From the NCBI GenBank assembly GCA_934717555.1, contig CAKUYY010000052.1, positions 1 through 9,256 of the forward strand: DNA of 9,256 nucleotides, given 5' to 3'. Origin of the DNA: an uncultured Clostridium sp. Its GTDB lineage: Bacteria > Bacillota > Clostridia > Oscillospirales > Acutalibacteraceae. The translations under genes were made by a program, and so were the position numbers. Every line of letters begins with the position of its first letter. The first letter of the stretch is position 1. Positions 1 to 6,452 of this stretch are shown here, in pieces. A model generated the notes under the pieces. It was not told the DNA's origin. It searched no databases and worked only from the letters and a program-made list of their open reading frames with translations.

Positions 1-768
1 CTTTAATATCACATCCGGGAAACAAGGAATCACCTTGCTCCATAGTTGCAGCATCCGGGCAAACCCTTTTTCTGGATGCAATCTGCCCACAGCGATTATT
101 TGCTTCCTTTTCTTCGTACCGGCTCTCCCTTTTTCATAAGCTAAAAAATGGGGAATTGCCACACAGGATAAATTAGGAATAAAAGGGGATAAATTTTTCC
201 TCAGCTCATTGGCGGCCTGCCGGGTAGGTGTTACCAAGACATCAATATTTCGATATCCCTTTCTCATCCGTCGTAGTTTTCTTGGGGAAAATTGAGGGCT
301 CTGGTGTATCTGCGCTATTTTCCTTACATGGGGATTTCCAAAGCGGGACAACAAAAGGGTATACTCATCCCGGGTAGAAATCAGAATCCCCTCTTGTACG
401 CGCCGAATTGCCTCTATCATTGTCCTTTTCTTACGCCACAGGATAAAACCGGCTCGAAACAATTCCTTTGCCAAGATAAAGAAATGATGGGAAGTCCAAG
501 CGTCCGCGATTTCTTGGCGGTTTGGCTTGCAATCCGTGAGATAAGTAACGATCACCCTGGGATCTAGCTGATATACGGGGTTGCAAAGCCGGTAGGTGCA
601 CAATAGTTCTACCTGATATCCTTCTTCGCACAAAGCGTTTGCCAAGGAAGTTACCGCCATCTCAATTCCGCCATGGTCAAGGTGCAGGCAGGCAATGGAT
701 ATTTTCTTTGAGTTCTTCTCTTTTAAAAATTTCCCCACACCCGCCGATTTTTCACAAAGCTCTTTCAT
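1..768 (-). CDS. Glycosyltransferase, GT4-like, N-terminal part (runs off left edge)
   Basis: This reading frame is open from ATG at 768 to the window edge, 256 codons exactly in phase, with no stop. It is probably a cytoplasmic or membrane-associated transferase that moves a sugar from a nucleotide-sugar donor to a glycan or lipid acceptor. Near the N-terminus, CLHLDHGGIEMAV (about 27-39) matches the glycine loop that opens the acceptor-side Rossmann domain of GT-B enzymes. VGRLHPEKGF (227-236) is the typical start of the donor-binding domain in GT4 enzymes. The EX7E catalytic motif would lie beyond the edge. AAAGGAA lies 7 nt before the ATG and supports this start. There is no signal peptide. 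The gene follows the CofE-like gene on the same strand after 148 bp, in which I see neither a convincing terminator nor a promoter, so co-transcription is possible. The family is fairly secure; acceptor and product are unknown. Confidence 0.82.
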   Translation of the reverse strand, partial: MKELCEKSAGVGKFLKEKNSKKISIACLHLDHGGIEMAVTSLANALCEEGYQVELLCTYRLCNPVYQLDPRVIVTYLTDCKPNRQEIADAWTSHHFFILAKELFRAGFILWRKKRTMIEAIRRVQEGILISTRDEYTLLLSRFGNPHVRKIAQIHQSPQFSPRKLRRMRKGYRNIDVLVTPTRQAANELRKNLSPFIPNLSCVAIPHFLAYEKGRAGTKKRKQIIAVGRLHPEKGFARMLQLWSKVIPCFPDVILK

Positions 769-916
769 AATTGGATTCCTTTATACAAAAGGGGTTTTTC
801 CAAGCGATGAAAGAAAAACAGAACCTTTCCCGCCCCTCTCTTTTTGACTGTGGAGAATGAAAAGATTCTGTCTTTCTCTATGCGCGAGGAAAAAGAAAAC
901 CTAATAAACTTCCAAA

Positions 917-2116
917 CTATTTCGTATAGTTATCAAAATAACCCTGAATCAAAATGATGGGCGTTCCTTTATCCCCACTGCCGGAAGTCAGGTCCGCTAA
1001 GGAGCCGATCAAGTCCGTCAGCCTTCTGGGCGTCGTCCCCTGGGATACCATATTCCCAGTTAAATCGTCAGCTTTCCTGTCTTTCTCCTGGATATACTCC
1101 CGGATAGCGTTTTTCAATTCTTCCCCAGAAAGATTGGCAAAATCATTGTCCGCCAGATATTTCAGTTTGACTTCATTCGGTGTACCTTCCAGGCCTTTTG
1201 TATAGGCAGGAGAAACGACAGGGTCCGCCAGTTCCCAGATTTTTCCCACGGGATCTTTGAAAGCACCATCTCCATACACCATGACTTCCACATGTTTTCC
1301 CGTCTTTTCCAAAATAGACGCCTGAATTGTGTTCACTACTTCTTCGCAATGAATAGGGAACAGTTTGACGGTCTCTTCTGTTGCTTTATTGGAACCCAGC
1401 AAGCCGTACTGTTGGTTATACCCGCTGCCCTCTACACTTTCCGTCAGGAGGTCATCTAAACTGTACACCTTCTGGGCACCGCCCTGTAACAATACCCTTT
1501 TGGTCCGGGATCTCGTATGGATATCACAGTTGATAATATTTTTGGTATACGCAAGAATAGCTTTAGGCTGGTTGGCAAAAATGATTTCCACTTCCGCCCC
1601 ACAGGCGGCAATCAAATTTTTATAATACTCTACATAATCCACACCGGTAAACGTATGCTTTTGATAGCCAAAATACTCGCGGTACTGCTGTTCGGTCAAT
1701 ACGTCGCTCCAAGGATTCACATCCGTTTTATCCAGTTGTTCCTCGCTGATCAAATGGTTGCCCACTTCATCAGAAGGATAGCTGAGCATCAAAATTACTT
1801 TTTTGCAGCCTTTGGCAATTCCTTTCAAACAGATCGCAAATCTGTTGCGGCTGAGGATAGGAAAAATAACCCCCACGGTTTCATCCCCAAATTTGTTGTG
1901 CACATCTTTGGCAATCTGATCGATATGCGCATAGTTTCCCTGTGCCCGGGCTACTACAGCCTCTGTTACGGCGATAACATCCCGGTCCCGCAAGGAAAAA
2001 CCTTCACTCTTGGCGGCAGCTAAAACAGAATCCACCACGATATTTGGCAAATTGTCTCCTTGCCGGATAATTGGGGCCCTTATTCCACGAGATACCGTTC
2101 CCACCAGTCGATCCAT
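917..2116 (-). CDS. CofE-like protein (coenzyme F420-0:L-glutamate ligase family), function unclear
   Basis: This 399-residue protein resembles the F420_ligase (CofE) family, whose archaeal members add glutamate to F420-0 using GTP and a divalent metal. The N-terminal half has the family-like VTEAVVARAQG (about 50-60) and a conserved SRNRFAICLKGIA stretch (about 89-101). The C-terminal half carries VYGDGAFKDPVGKIWE, then TTPRRLTDLIGSL and GTPIILIQGY near the end. Archaeal CofE is roughly 250 residues, so this is a long variant with about 150 extra. From memory, near-identical long forms occur in many Clostridia that do not make F420. ATG at 2116 is preceded 6 nt upstream by AGGAGGA. It is soluble, with no signal or membrane segment. 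It is transcribed divergently from the tetrapyrrole operon and no other F420 gene is visible, so F420 ligation is doubtful. An ATP/GTP-dependent amide ligase acting on another cofactor is an inference. Family call is good; substrate unknown. Confidence 0.8.
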   Translation of the reverse strand: MDRLVGTVSRGIRAPIIRQGDNLPNIVVDSVLAAAKSEGFSLRDRDVIAVTEAVVARAQGNYAHIDQIAKDVHNKFGDETVGVIFPILSRNRFAICLKGIAKGCKKVILMLSYPSDEVGNHLISEEQLDKTDVNPWSDVLTEQQYREYFGYQKHTFTGVDYVEYYKNLIAACGAEVEIIFANQPKAILAYTKNIINCDIHTRSRTKRVLLQGGAQKVYSLDDLLTESVEGSGYNQQYGLLGSNKATEETVKLFPIHCEEVVNTIQASILEKTGKHVEVMVYGDGAFKDPVGKIWELADPVVSPAYTKGLEGTPNEVKLKYLADNDFANLSGEELKNAIREYIQEKDRKADDLTGNMVSQGTTPRRLTDLIGSLADLTSGSGDKGTPIILIQGYFDNYTK

Positions 2117-2122
2117 CTTGAT

Positions 2123-2129
2123 TCCTCCT
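2123..2129 (-). promoter_or_regulatory. Strong ribosome binding site of the CofE-like gene
   Basis: AGGAGGA on the minus strand ends 6 nt before ATG at 2116. It is the best Shine-Dalgarno match in the window and fixes the start of the CofE-like gene. Confidence 0.8.
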
Positions 2130-2140
2130 ATAAAAATTAG

Positions 2141-2169
2141 TTGCTATTCCCAAATATTTATATTATACT
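2141..2169 (+). promoter_or_regulatory. Candidate promoter for the hem operon, overlapping the divergent promoter
   Basis: On the plus strand, TTGCTA (2141-2146, 4 of 6) is spaced 17 nt from TATACT (2164-2169, 5 of 6). It is the best forward match I found between the two divergent genes and would give hemA a leader of about 95 nt. Its -10 overlaps the -10 of the minus-strand promoter (2162-2167). The -35 match is only moderate, so this is a candidate. Confidence 0.42.
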
Positions 2170-2190
2170 GCAAATACATCAATCTGTAAA
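2162..2190 (-). promoter_or_regulatory. Sigma-70 type promoter for the CofE-like gene
   Basis: On the minus strand, TTTACA (2190-2185, 5 of 6 to consensus) is followed by exactly 17 nt and then TATAAT (2167-2162, 6 of 6). Transcription would begin near 2155, giving a leader of about 40 nt that contains the AGGAGGA ribosome binding site. The assignment rests on consensus match and position only. Confidence 0.68.
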
Positions 2191-2218
2191 ACAAAAAAAT
2201 ATGGATTTCGGCAAATTT

Positions 2219-2272
2219 CTCTTTTTCTTGAGGAATTCCTGCCATTACTGAAAGAAAAGAGGAATCTCTTTT
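2219..2272 (+). promoter_or_regulatory. hemA leader with pairing that could hide the ribosome binding site
   Basis: The hemA ribosome binding site AAGAGGAA (2257-2264) lies 6-7 nt before TTG at 2271. Two pairings could cover it. A local hairpin pairs AAAAGAG (2255-2261) with CTCTTTT (2266-2272) around a GAAT loop and includes the first two bases of the start codon. Alternatively, CTCTTTTTCTT (2219-2229) can pair with AAAGAAAAGAG (2251-2261), with one bulge or mismatch. The two share the same purine strand and exclude each other. The segment is purine/pyrimidine biased, so chance pairing is easy and both stems are A-U rich. No cobalamin riboswitch core is visible. Treat it as a possible translational control element only. 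Confidence 0.3.
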
Positions 2273-4025
2273 GGATATTTATATAACCGGAATTGATTAT
2301 CAAAAAGCCGGGATTGAAAACCGGGAATTCTTTTCCTTTACCAAATCCTCTGCGGCACAAGCTATGCAGAAGGCTCTCTCGCTGAGTGGCGCGGATGGAT
2401 GTGTGCTGCTTTCCACCTGTAACCGTACAGAACTCTGGCTCAGCGGTTCTCCTGCTCTCTCCCCTTATCTTACATTGTGCCGCTTAAAGAAAATCCCGCC
2501 CCAGCAGGGGGATGCTTTGTTTATCCATCGTTGTGGCACCCAGGCGGTCCAGCATCTTTTTGAATTGTCCTGTGGGTTAAAATCACAGATATTCGGGGAA
2601 GATCAGATTATTTCCCAGGTAAAACAGGCTCTTTTCCTTTCCCGGGAGGCCGGCTGTGCTGGAACCGTCCTAGAAAAGTTATTTCAATTTGCCATTACCG
2701 CTTCCAAACGTGTTAAGTCTGAGGTTTTTCGTTCTTCCGCCCGTCCCAGCGCCGCAGCCAGCGCCATCGCTTTGCTCCGCGAACAAAAAGGTTCCCTTTC
2801 TGGTCTGCGCTGTCTGGTTGTTGGCAGCGGGGAAGTGGGAAAAGAAGCTGCCCGCCTTCTTTTGCAAGAGGGATGCCTGGTATCCATCACCCAGCGCCAA
2901 ATGCATTCCCAGCCTACTGAAATGCCGGCAGGATGCCGCGTCATTCCTTATGCAGGCCGTTATCAAGAGCTTTCCCATTCGTCGGTAATCATCAGCGCTA
3001 CTTTAAGTCCGCATTATACTTTGAGGAAAGAGGAAGTTCTTCCTTTTTTGCAGCAGCCTTCCTATACTTTTTTAGATTTGGCCGTTCCCAGGGATATCGA
3101 TCCCGAACTTGCCCAATTACCTAATATTACCTGTTATAATATGGATGATTTGGAGTTTTCCCCTTGGAAAAAACAGCAGGATCAGCAGCGCGTCCAGGCG
3201 TTGTCCATCCTACAGCCTTATGAAGAGGAATTTATCCGATGGTACGCATTTCGTCCCTATCTTCCTTTGGTGAACTCAGTAGGGAAAGAAATCTCGAAAG
3301 ACCTATTAAACCGTTTGCAGCCATCTCTTTCTCACACTTCCCTGTCCGATGCGCAGCGGCGCGACCTGCAAAGCGCAATAGAAACTGCCGCCTGCAAAGC
3401 GGCAAATAAGCGCCTATTTTCCCTGAGGGACTCTCTGGATCCTTCCTACTGGTCTGCGTGCTTTTCCGCTTTACAGGGAAAATCCTCCCAAACTGCCCCT
3501 CTCTTTTCCCATCCGGTAGGGGAATGGAAAGCGCCTGTTTTCCCCCTGTTTTTACCTTTGAGGGAAAAACAGGCGGTTTTGTTTGGCGGCGGGGCCGTAT
3601 CCCTGCGGCGGGTTCAAACGCTTCTTTCCTTCAGTTGTGATATTACCGTCGTTTCCCCGGAGCTCTGCCCAGAGTTAAAAACCATCGTCCAAAACGGCCG
3701 CGTCCATTGGATATCCCGCCCTTACCAGGACGGGGACTGTAAAACCGCTTCTTTGGTTGCCGCCTGTACTGACTGCCGTCAGGTCAACCACCAAATCGCT
3801 GAGGAATGTTATCGGGAAAATATTCCCGTCAGTGTAGCCGACCGGAAAGAGGAATGTACCTTCTTCTTTCCAGCTGTCGTGCAAGAAGAAGGGGTCGTGC
3901 TTGGGATCTCTTCACACGGCGTCAACCATCGTCTTGTGAGCCGGGTCGCTGAACAGATCCGTTCTCTCAAATCCTCTATTTTTCTTCAGGAAAGGGGGAG
4001 TACCACCTATGAAAAAAACGATTAA
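2271..4025 (+). CDS. hemA: Glutamyl-tRNA reductase fused to a SirC-like precorrin-2 dehydrogenase domain
   Basis: This 584-residue bifunctional protein starts the C5 tetrapyrrole pathway. Residues 1 to about 405 are glutamyl-tRNA reductase, which reduces glutamyl-tRNA to glutamate-1-semialdehyde with NADPH. LLSTCNRTEL carries the nucleophilic Cys50; GLKSQIFGEDQI (102-113) is a family signature; VVGSGEVG (183-190) is the NADPH loop; LDLAVPRDIDP (268-278) and a helical dimerisation region (about 300-405) follow. Residues about 422-566 resemble SirC/Met8/CysG-N, which oxidise precorrin-2 to sirohydrochlorin with NAD+: FPLFLPLREKQAVLFGGG opens the Rossmann fold, and SVADRKEECTFFFPA holds Asp524 at the position of the catalytic Asp. 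Plain HemA is about 420 residues, so the extra 160 are the second domain. The start is TTG at 2271 with AAGAGGAA upstream; the N-terminus MDIYITGI fits the family. It overlaps hemC by 17 nt. From memory a similar extended HemA occurs in Clostridium josui. Both domains look intact. Confidence 0.95.
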   Translation: MDIYITGIDYQKAGIENREFFSFTKSSAAQAMQKALSLSGADGCVLLSTCNRTELWLSGSPALSPYLTLCRLKKIPPQQGDALFIHRCGTQAVQHLFELSCGLKSQIFGEDQIISQVKQALFLSREAGCAGTVLEKLFQFAITASKRVKSEVFRSSARPSAAASAIALLREQKGSLSGLRCLVVGSGEVGKEAARLLLQEGCLVSITQRQMHSQPTEMPAGCRVIPYAGRYQELSHSSVIISATLSPHYTLRKEEVLPFLQQPSYTFLDLAVPRDIDPELAQLPNITCYNMDDLEFSPWKKQQDQQRVQALSILQPYEEEFIRWYAFRPYLPLVNSVGKEISKDLLNRLQPSLSHTSLSDAQRRDLQSAIETAACKAANKRLFSLRDSLDPSYWSACFSALQGKSSQTAPLFSHPVGEWKAPVFPLFLPLREKQAVLFGGGAVSLRRVQTLLSFSCDITVVSPELCPELKTIVQNGRVHWISRPYQDGDCKTASLVAACTDCRQVNHQIAEECYRENIPVSVADRKEECTFFFPAVVQEEGVVLGISSHGVNHRLVSRVAEQIRSLKSSIFLQERGSTTYEKND

Positions 4026-4899
4026 AGTGGGAAGCCGTGATAGCTTTCTTGCTGTTGCGCAAACTAATCTTGTCTTAGAGCAGCTGAAACAGTGTCATCC
4101 TGAAATTGATTGGCAACTGGTCACCATGAAAACCACTGGAGACCGGATTTTGGACCGCAGCTTGGAGAAAATCGGCGGGAAAGGCCTGTTTGTCAAAGAA
4201 TTGGACCGTGCTCTGCTATGCGGGGAAATTGATCTGGCAATCCATAGTTTAAAGGATATCCCTATGGAGCTGCCGGAAGATCTCCCCATTCTAGCATATT
4301 TTCAGCGGGGAGATCCCAGAGATGCGCTGGTGCTGCCGTCCCATCCCAGTCAGGAATCCCCACACATGATAGGGAGCTCCAGCTCTCGCCGGCGAATCCA
4401 GCTCCAACAGCTTTGGAGCGGAATTTCTGTGGCCAGCGTGCGGGGAAACATTCAGACAAGACTGCAAAAGCTGGACGCCGGAGCCTATGACGCATTGGTT
4501 TTGGCCGCCGCAGGATTACAGCGGGCGGGCCTCTCTTATCGAATCAGCCGGTATTTTTCTATAGATGAAATTCTTCCCGCGGCAGGCCAGGGGATTCTGG
4601 CAGTACAGGGCCGGCGGGACTGTCTCCCCTTCGATCTTTCCTGTATTCATCATCCCGCCAGCGCCGCAGCTGCACAAGCGGAGCGGGAATTTGTACGCGC
4701 ACTGCAAGGGGGGTGTACTTCCCCTGTCGCCGCTTATGGGCAGGTTGCCGGCCTGGAACTTCGCCTTACAGGCCTTTACTACCGGGAGGAACAAGGAGAT
4801 TTCTTTCGTTCTTCCTGTTCCGGCCCTTTGGAACAAGCGCGCCAATTGGGAGAATCCTTAGCAGAGTCCATGAAAAAGGAGGCGGAAAGAAGGCCGTGA
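4009..4899 (+). CDS. hemC: Porphobilinogen deaminase (hydroxymethylbilane synthase)
   Basis: This 296-residue cytoplasmic enzyme joins four porphobilinogen molecules into hydroxymethylbilane. The N-terminus KVGSRDSFLAVAQT fits the family's GSRxSxLAxxQ opening. HSLKDIP (79-85) contains the catalytic Asp83, equivalent to Asp84 of the E. coli enzyme. GSSSSRRRIQL is the substrate-binding loop, usually GTSSLRR. LPAAGQGILAVQ (189-200) is a strong family signature. LQGGCTSPVAAY contains Cys236, the attachment point of the dipyrromethane cofactor. Length is typical (about 300). ATG at 4009 has AAGGGGGAG ending 8 nt upstream, inside the 3' end of hemA; the genes overlap by 17 nt in different frames, which suggests coupled translation. 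All key residues are present. Confidence 0.96.
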   Translation: MKKTIKVGSRDSFLAVAQTNLVLEQLKQCHPEIDWQLVTMKTTGDRILDRSLEKIGGKGLFVKELDRALLCGEIDLAIHSLKDIPMELPEDLPILAYFQRGDPRDALVLPSHPSQESPHMIGSSSSRRRIQLQQLWSGISVASVRGNIQTRLQKLDAGAYDALVLAAAGLQRAGLSYRISRYFSIDEILPAAGQGILAVQGRRDCLPFDLSCIHHPASAAAAQAEREFVRALQGGCTSPVAAYGQVAGLELRLTGLYYREEQGDFFRSSCSGPLEQARQLGESLAESMKKEAERRP

Positions 4900-6401
4900 A
4901 AAAAGGAAAAGTTGTTTTGATCGGGGCCGGTCCAGGAGATCCCGGGCTGCTCACCTTAAAGGGAAGGGATCTATTAGCTCAGGCGGATACTGTCGTTTAT
5001 GACCGTTTGGTGGGGCCCGGAGTGCTCAGTTTGATTCCTTCTTCCGCCAAACGGATTGACGTAGGGAAGTATGCCGGACACCATCCCGTTTCCCAACAAC
5101 AAATTCATACCATCCTGATAGAGGAAGCTTTACAGGGCAAGTTGGTGATCCGTTTAAAAGGCGGGGATCCTTTCGTCTTTGGAAGAGGTGGGGAAGAACT
5201 GGAAGCCCTGTCCTCCTCCGGTGTGCCTTGGGAAGTGGTTCCCGGTATCACCTCTGCTGTGGCTGTCCCCGCTTACGCGGGTATCCCGGTGACGCACCGG
5301 GATTTTTCTTCCTCTTTGCATTTGATCACAGCGCATGCCAAAGATGGCAGCCCACCATTGGATTATACGGCTTTGGCTGCACTTTCTGGTACTTTGGTCT
5401 TTTTTATGGGGGTGTCCGCCCTTTCCTCTGTATGCCAGGGATTAATCGGCGCGGGCATGTCCCCACAAACCCCTGCCGCAGTTGTGGAGCACGGAACCAC
5501 GGCTGTTCAAAGGAATCTTCTGGCCTCTTTGGAGGATCTTCCTCAGCGGGCAAAAGGACAAAATATCCAGTCTCCTTCTTTGATTATTGTAGGTCAGGTG
5601 TGTAGTTTATCCTCTCAGCTTTCATGGAGGGAATGGCTTCCTCTTCACAGAATGCGTATCCTTGTATGCCGGCCTCAGGAACGGATGGCGGAATTGTCTG
5701 CCAGGCTTTCCCGCCTGGGCGCGGAAGTCATAGAATACCCCTCTATTCAGATTAAGCCCCGCCCCTTTTCTTTAGAGATCCGGGAAGCCCTCTCCCAGCT
5801 GGCCAATTATTCCTGGCTGGTTTTTACCAGCGCCGCTGGGGTATCTTCTTTTTTCCAGGCCCTTTTCTCCTCCCATATGGATATCCGTCATCTATCCCAC
5901 GCCCGGTTTGCCGCTATCGGCTCCGCTACAGCCCAGGCCCTGATGGACAAAGGGATCTTAGCTGACTATGTCCCGGAGCGTTTTTATGGGGCAGATTTGG
6001 CCGAGAGGCTTTGCTCCCGCCTTACAAAGCGGGACAATGTGTTGATTCCCCGTGCCAGCCAAGGAAGCAAAGCGTTAACCGAAATTTTTGCTCAACACGG
6101 CGTTTCCTTTACGGATCTCGCCCTTTATGATACAAAGCTGGTCACGGATCATGCGGTTTCCCTCCAACAGTTGGAGGGAAACCTTTGCTATGCGGCTTTT
6201 ACCAGCGCTTCTACTGTGCGTGGGTTTGTCGCTTCTTGTCCGGAAATCTCCCCGCAAAATTTCCATGCTGTCTGCTTAGGAGAACAGACCGCTATGGAAG
6301 CCAAACGATACGGTTTTTCCTGTACGGTTTCCCAAGAGGCCTCCCTGGATAGTATGGTGGAATGTTTCTGTACCCTCGCCGCCCAGGAAAAGAGAAACTA
6401 G
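4896..6401 (+). CDS. cobA-hemD: Uroporphyrinogen-III C-methyltransferase fused to uroporphyrinogen-III synthase
   Basis: This 501-residue fusion cyclises hydroxymethylbilane to uroporphyrinogen III (HemD) and then methylates it twice with S-adenosylmethionine to precorrin-2 (CobA/SUMT). Residues 1 to about 245 are the methyltransferase: VVLIGAGPGDPGLLTLKG at the start, VVYDRLV (33-39), RLKGGDPFVFGRGGEE (86-101), PGITSAVAVPAYAGIPVTHR (116-135) and LVFFMG (167-172). Residues about 253-498 are HemD: RILVCRPQ opening, LVFTSAAGV (308-316), IGSATAQAL (341-349) and AFTSASTVRGF (434-444). GTG at 4896 is the start, overlapping the hemC stop as GTGA. AAGGAGG lies 13 nt upstream, slightly far. The frame stays open to an ATG at 4713, but those 61 codons lie inside hemC and resemble no known N-terminus, so I reject that start. 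The methyltransferase steers uroporphyrinogen III away from protoheme. Confidence 0.95.
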   Translation: MKKGKVVLIGAGPGDPGLLTLKGRDLLAQADTVVYDRLVGPGVLSLIPSSAKRIDVGKYAGHHPVSQQQIHTILIEEALQGKLVIRLKGGDPFVFGRGGEELEALSSSGVPWEVVPGITSAVAVPAYAGIPVTHRDFSSSLHLITAHAKDGSPPLDYTALAALSGTLVFFMGVSALSSVCQGLIGAGMSPQTPAAVVEHGTTAVQRNLLASLEDLPQRAKGQNIQSPSLIIVGQVCSLSSQLSWREWLPLHRMRILVCRPQERMAELSARLSRLGAEVIEYPSIQIKPRPFSLEIREALSQLANYSWLVFTSAAGVSSFFQALFSSHMDIRHLSHARFAAIGSATAQALMDKGILADYVPERFYGADLAERLCSRLTKRDNVLIPRASQGSKALTEIFAQHGVSFTDLALYDTKLVTDHAVSLQQLEGNLCYAAFTSASTVRGFVASCPEISPQNFHAVCLGEQTAMEAKRYGFSCTVSQEASLDSMVECFCTLAAQEKRN

Positions 6402-6452
6402 GCATAAAAGCTCGAATTTTTGCATACAGTACACTAGAAAGGAAGTCTTTTC

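Noticed and set aside
794..819. Possible minus-strand terminator between the CofE-like gene and the glycosyltransferase (GTTTTTC/GAAAAAC, 12-nt loop)
   Set aside because: The stem is 7 bp and mostly A-T, and it is followed by CCCCTTTT with only four T. It is too weak to call an intrinsic terminator.
769..916. Small gene or RNA in the gap between the glycosyltransferase and the CofE-like gene
   Set aside because: There is no open frame with a ribosome binding site and no stable fold; it looks like plain spacer.
1517..2023. 168-codon plus-strand open frame antisense to the CofE-like gene
   Set aside because: It lies opposite a well-supported coding region, lacks a good ribosome binding site and resembles no family; it is a shadow of the real gene.
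2191..2270. Cobalamin riboswitch in the hemA leader (GCCATTACTG loosely recalls a B12 box)
   Set aside because: The leader is under about 100 nt, lacks the conserved B12 box and the supporting helices, and is far too short for that riboswitch.
2689..2988. Overlapping open frames on both strands within hemA (99 and 86-99 codons)
   Set aside because: They sit in the clearly conserved GluTR coding region and give low-complexity or composition-driven translations.
4713..4895. In-frame ATG upstream of cobA-hemD that would add 61 residues
   Set aside because: The stretch lies wholly inside hemC in another frame, has no family similarity, and the SUMT N-terminus begins properly at GTG 4896 with GTGA overlap and AAGGAGG upstream.
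6402..6452. Internal promoter or terminator in the 51-bp gap before hemB
   Set aside because: The only -10-like string (TACACT) has no -35 partner at proper spacing, and the GCAtaaaa...tttttGC pairing is interrupted and lacks a T-run.
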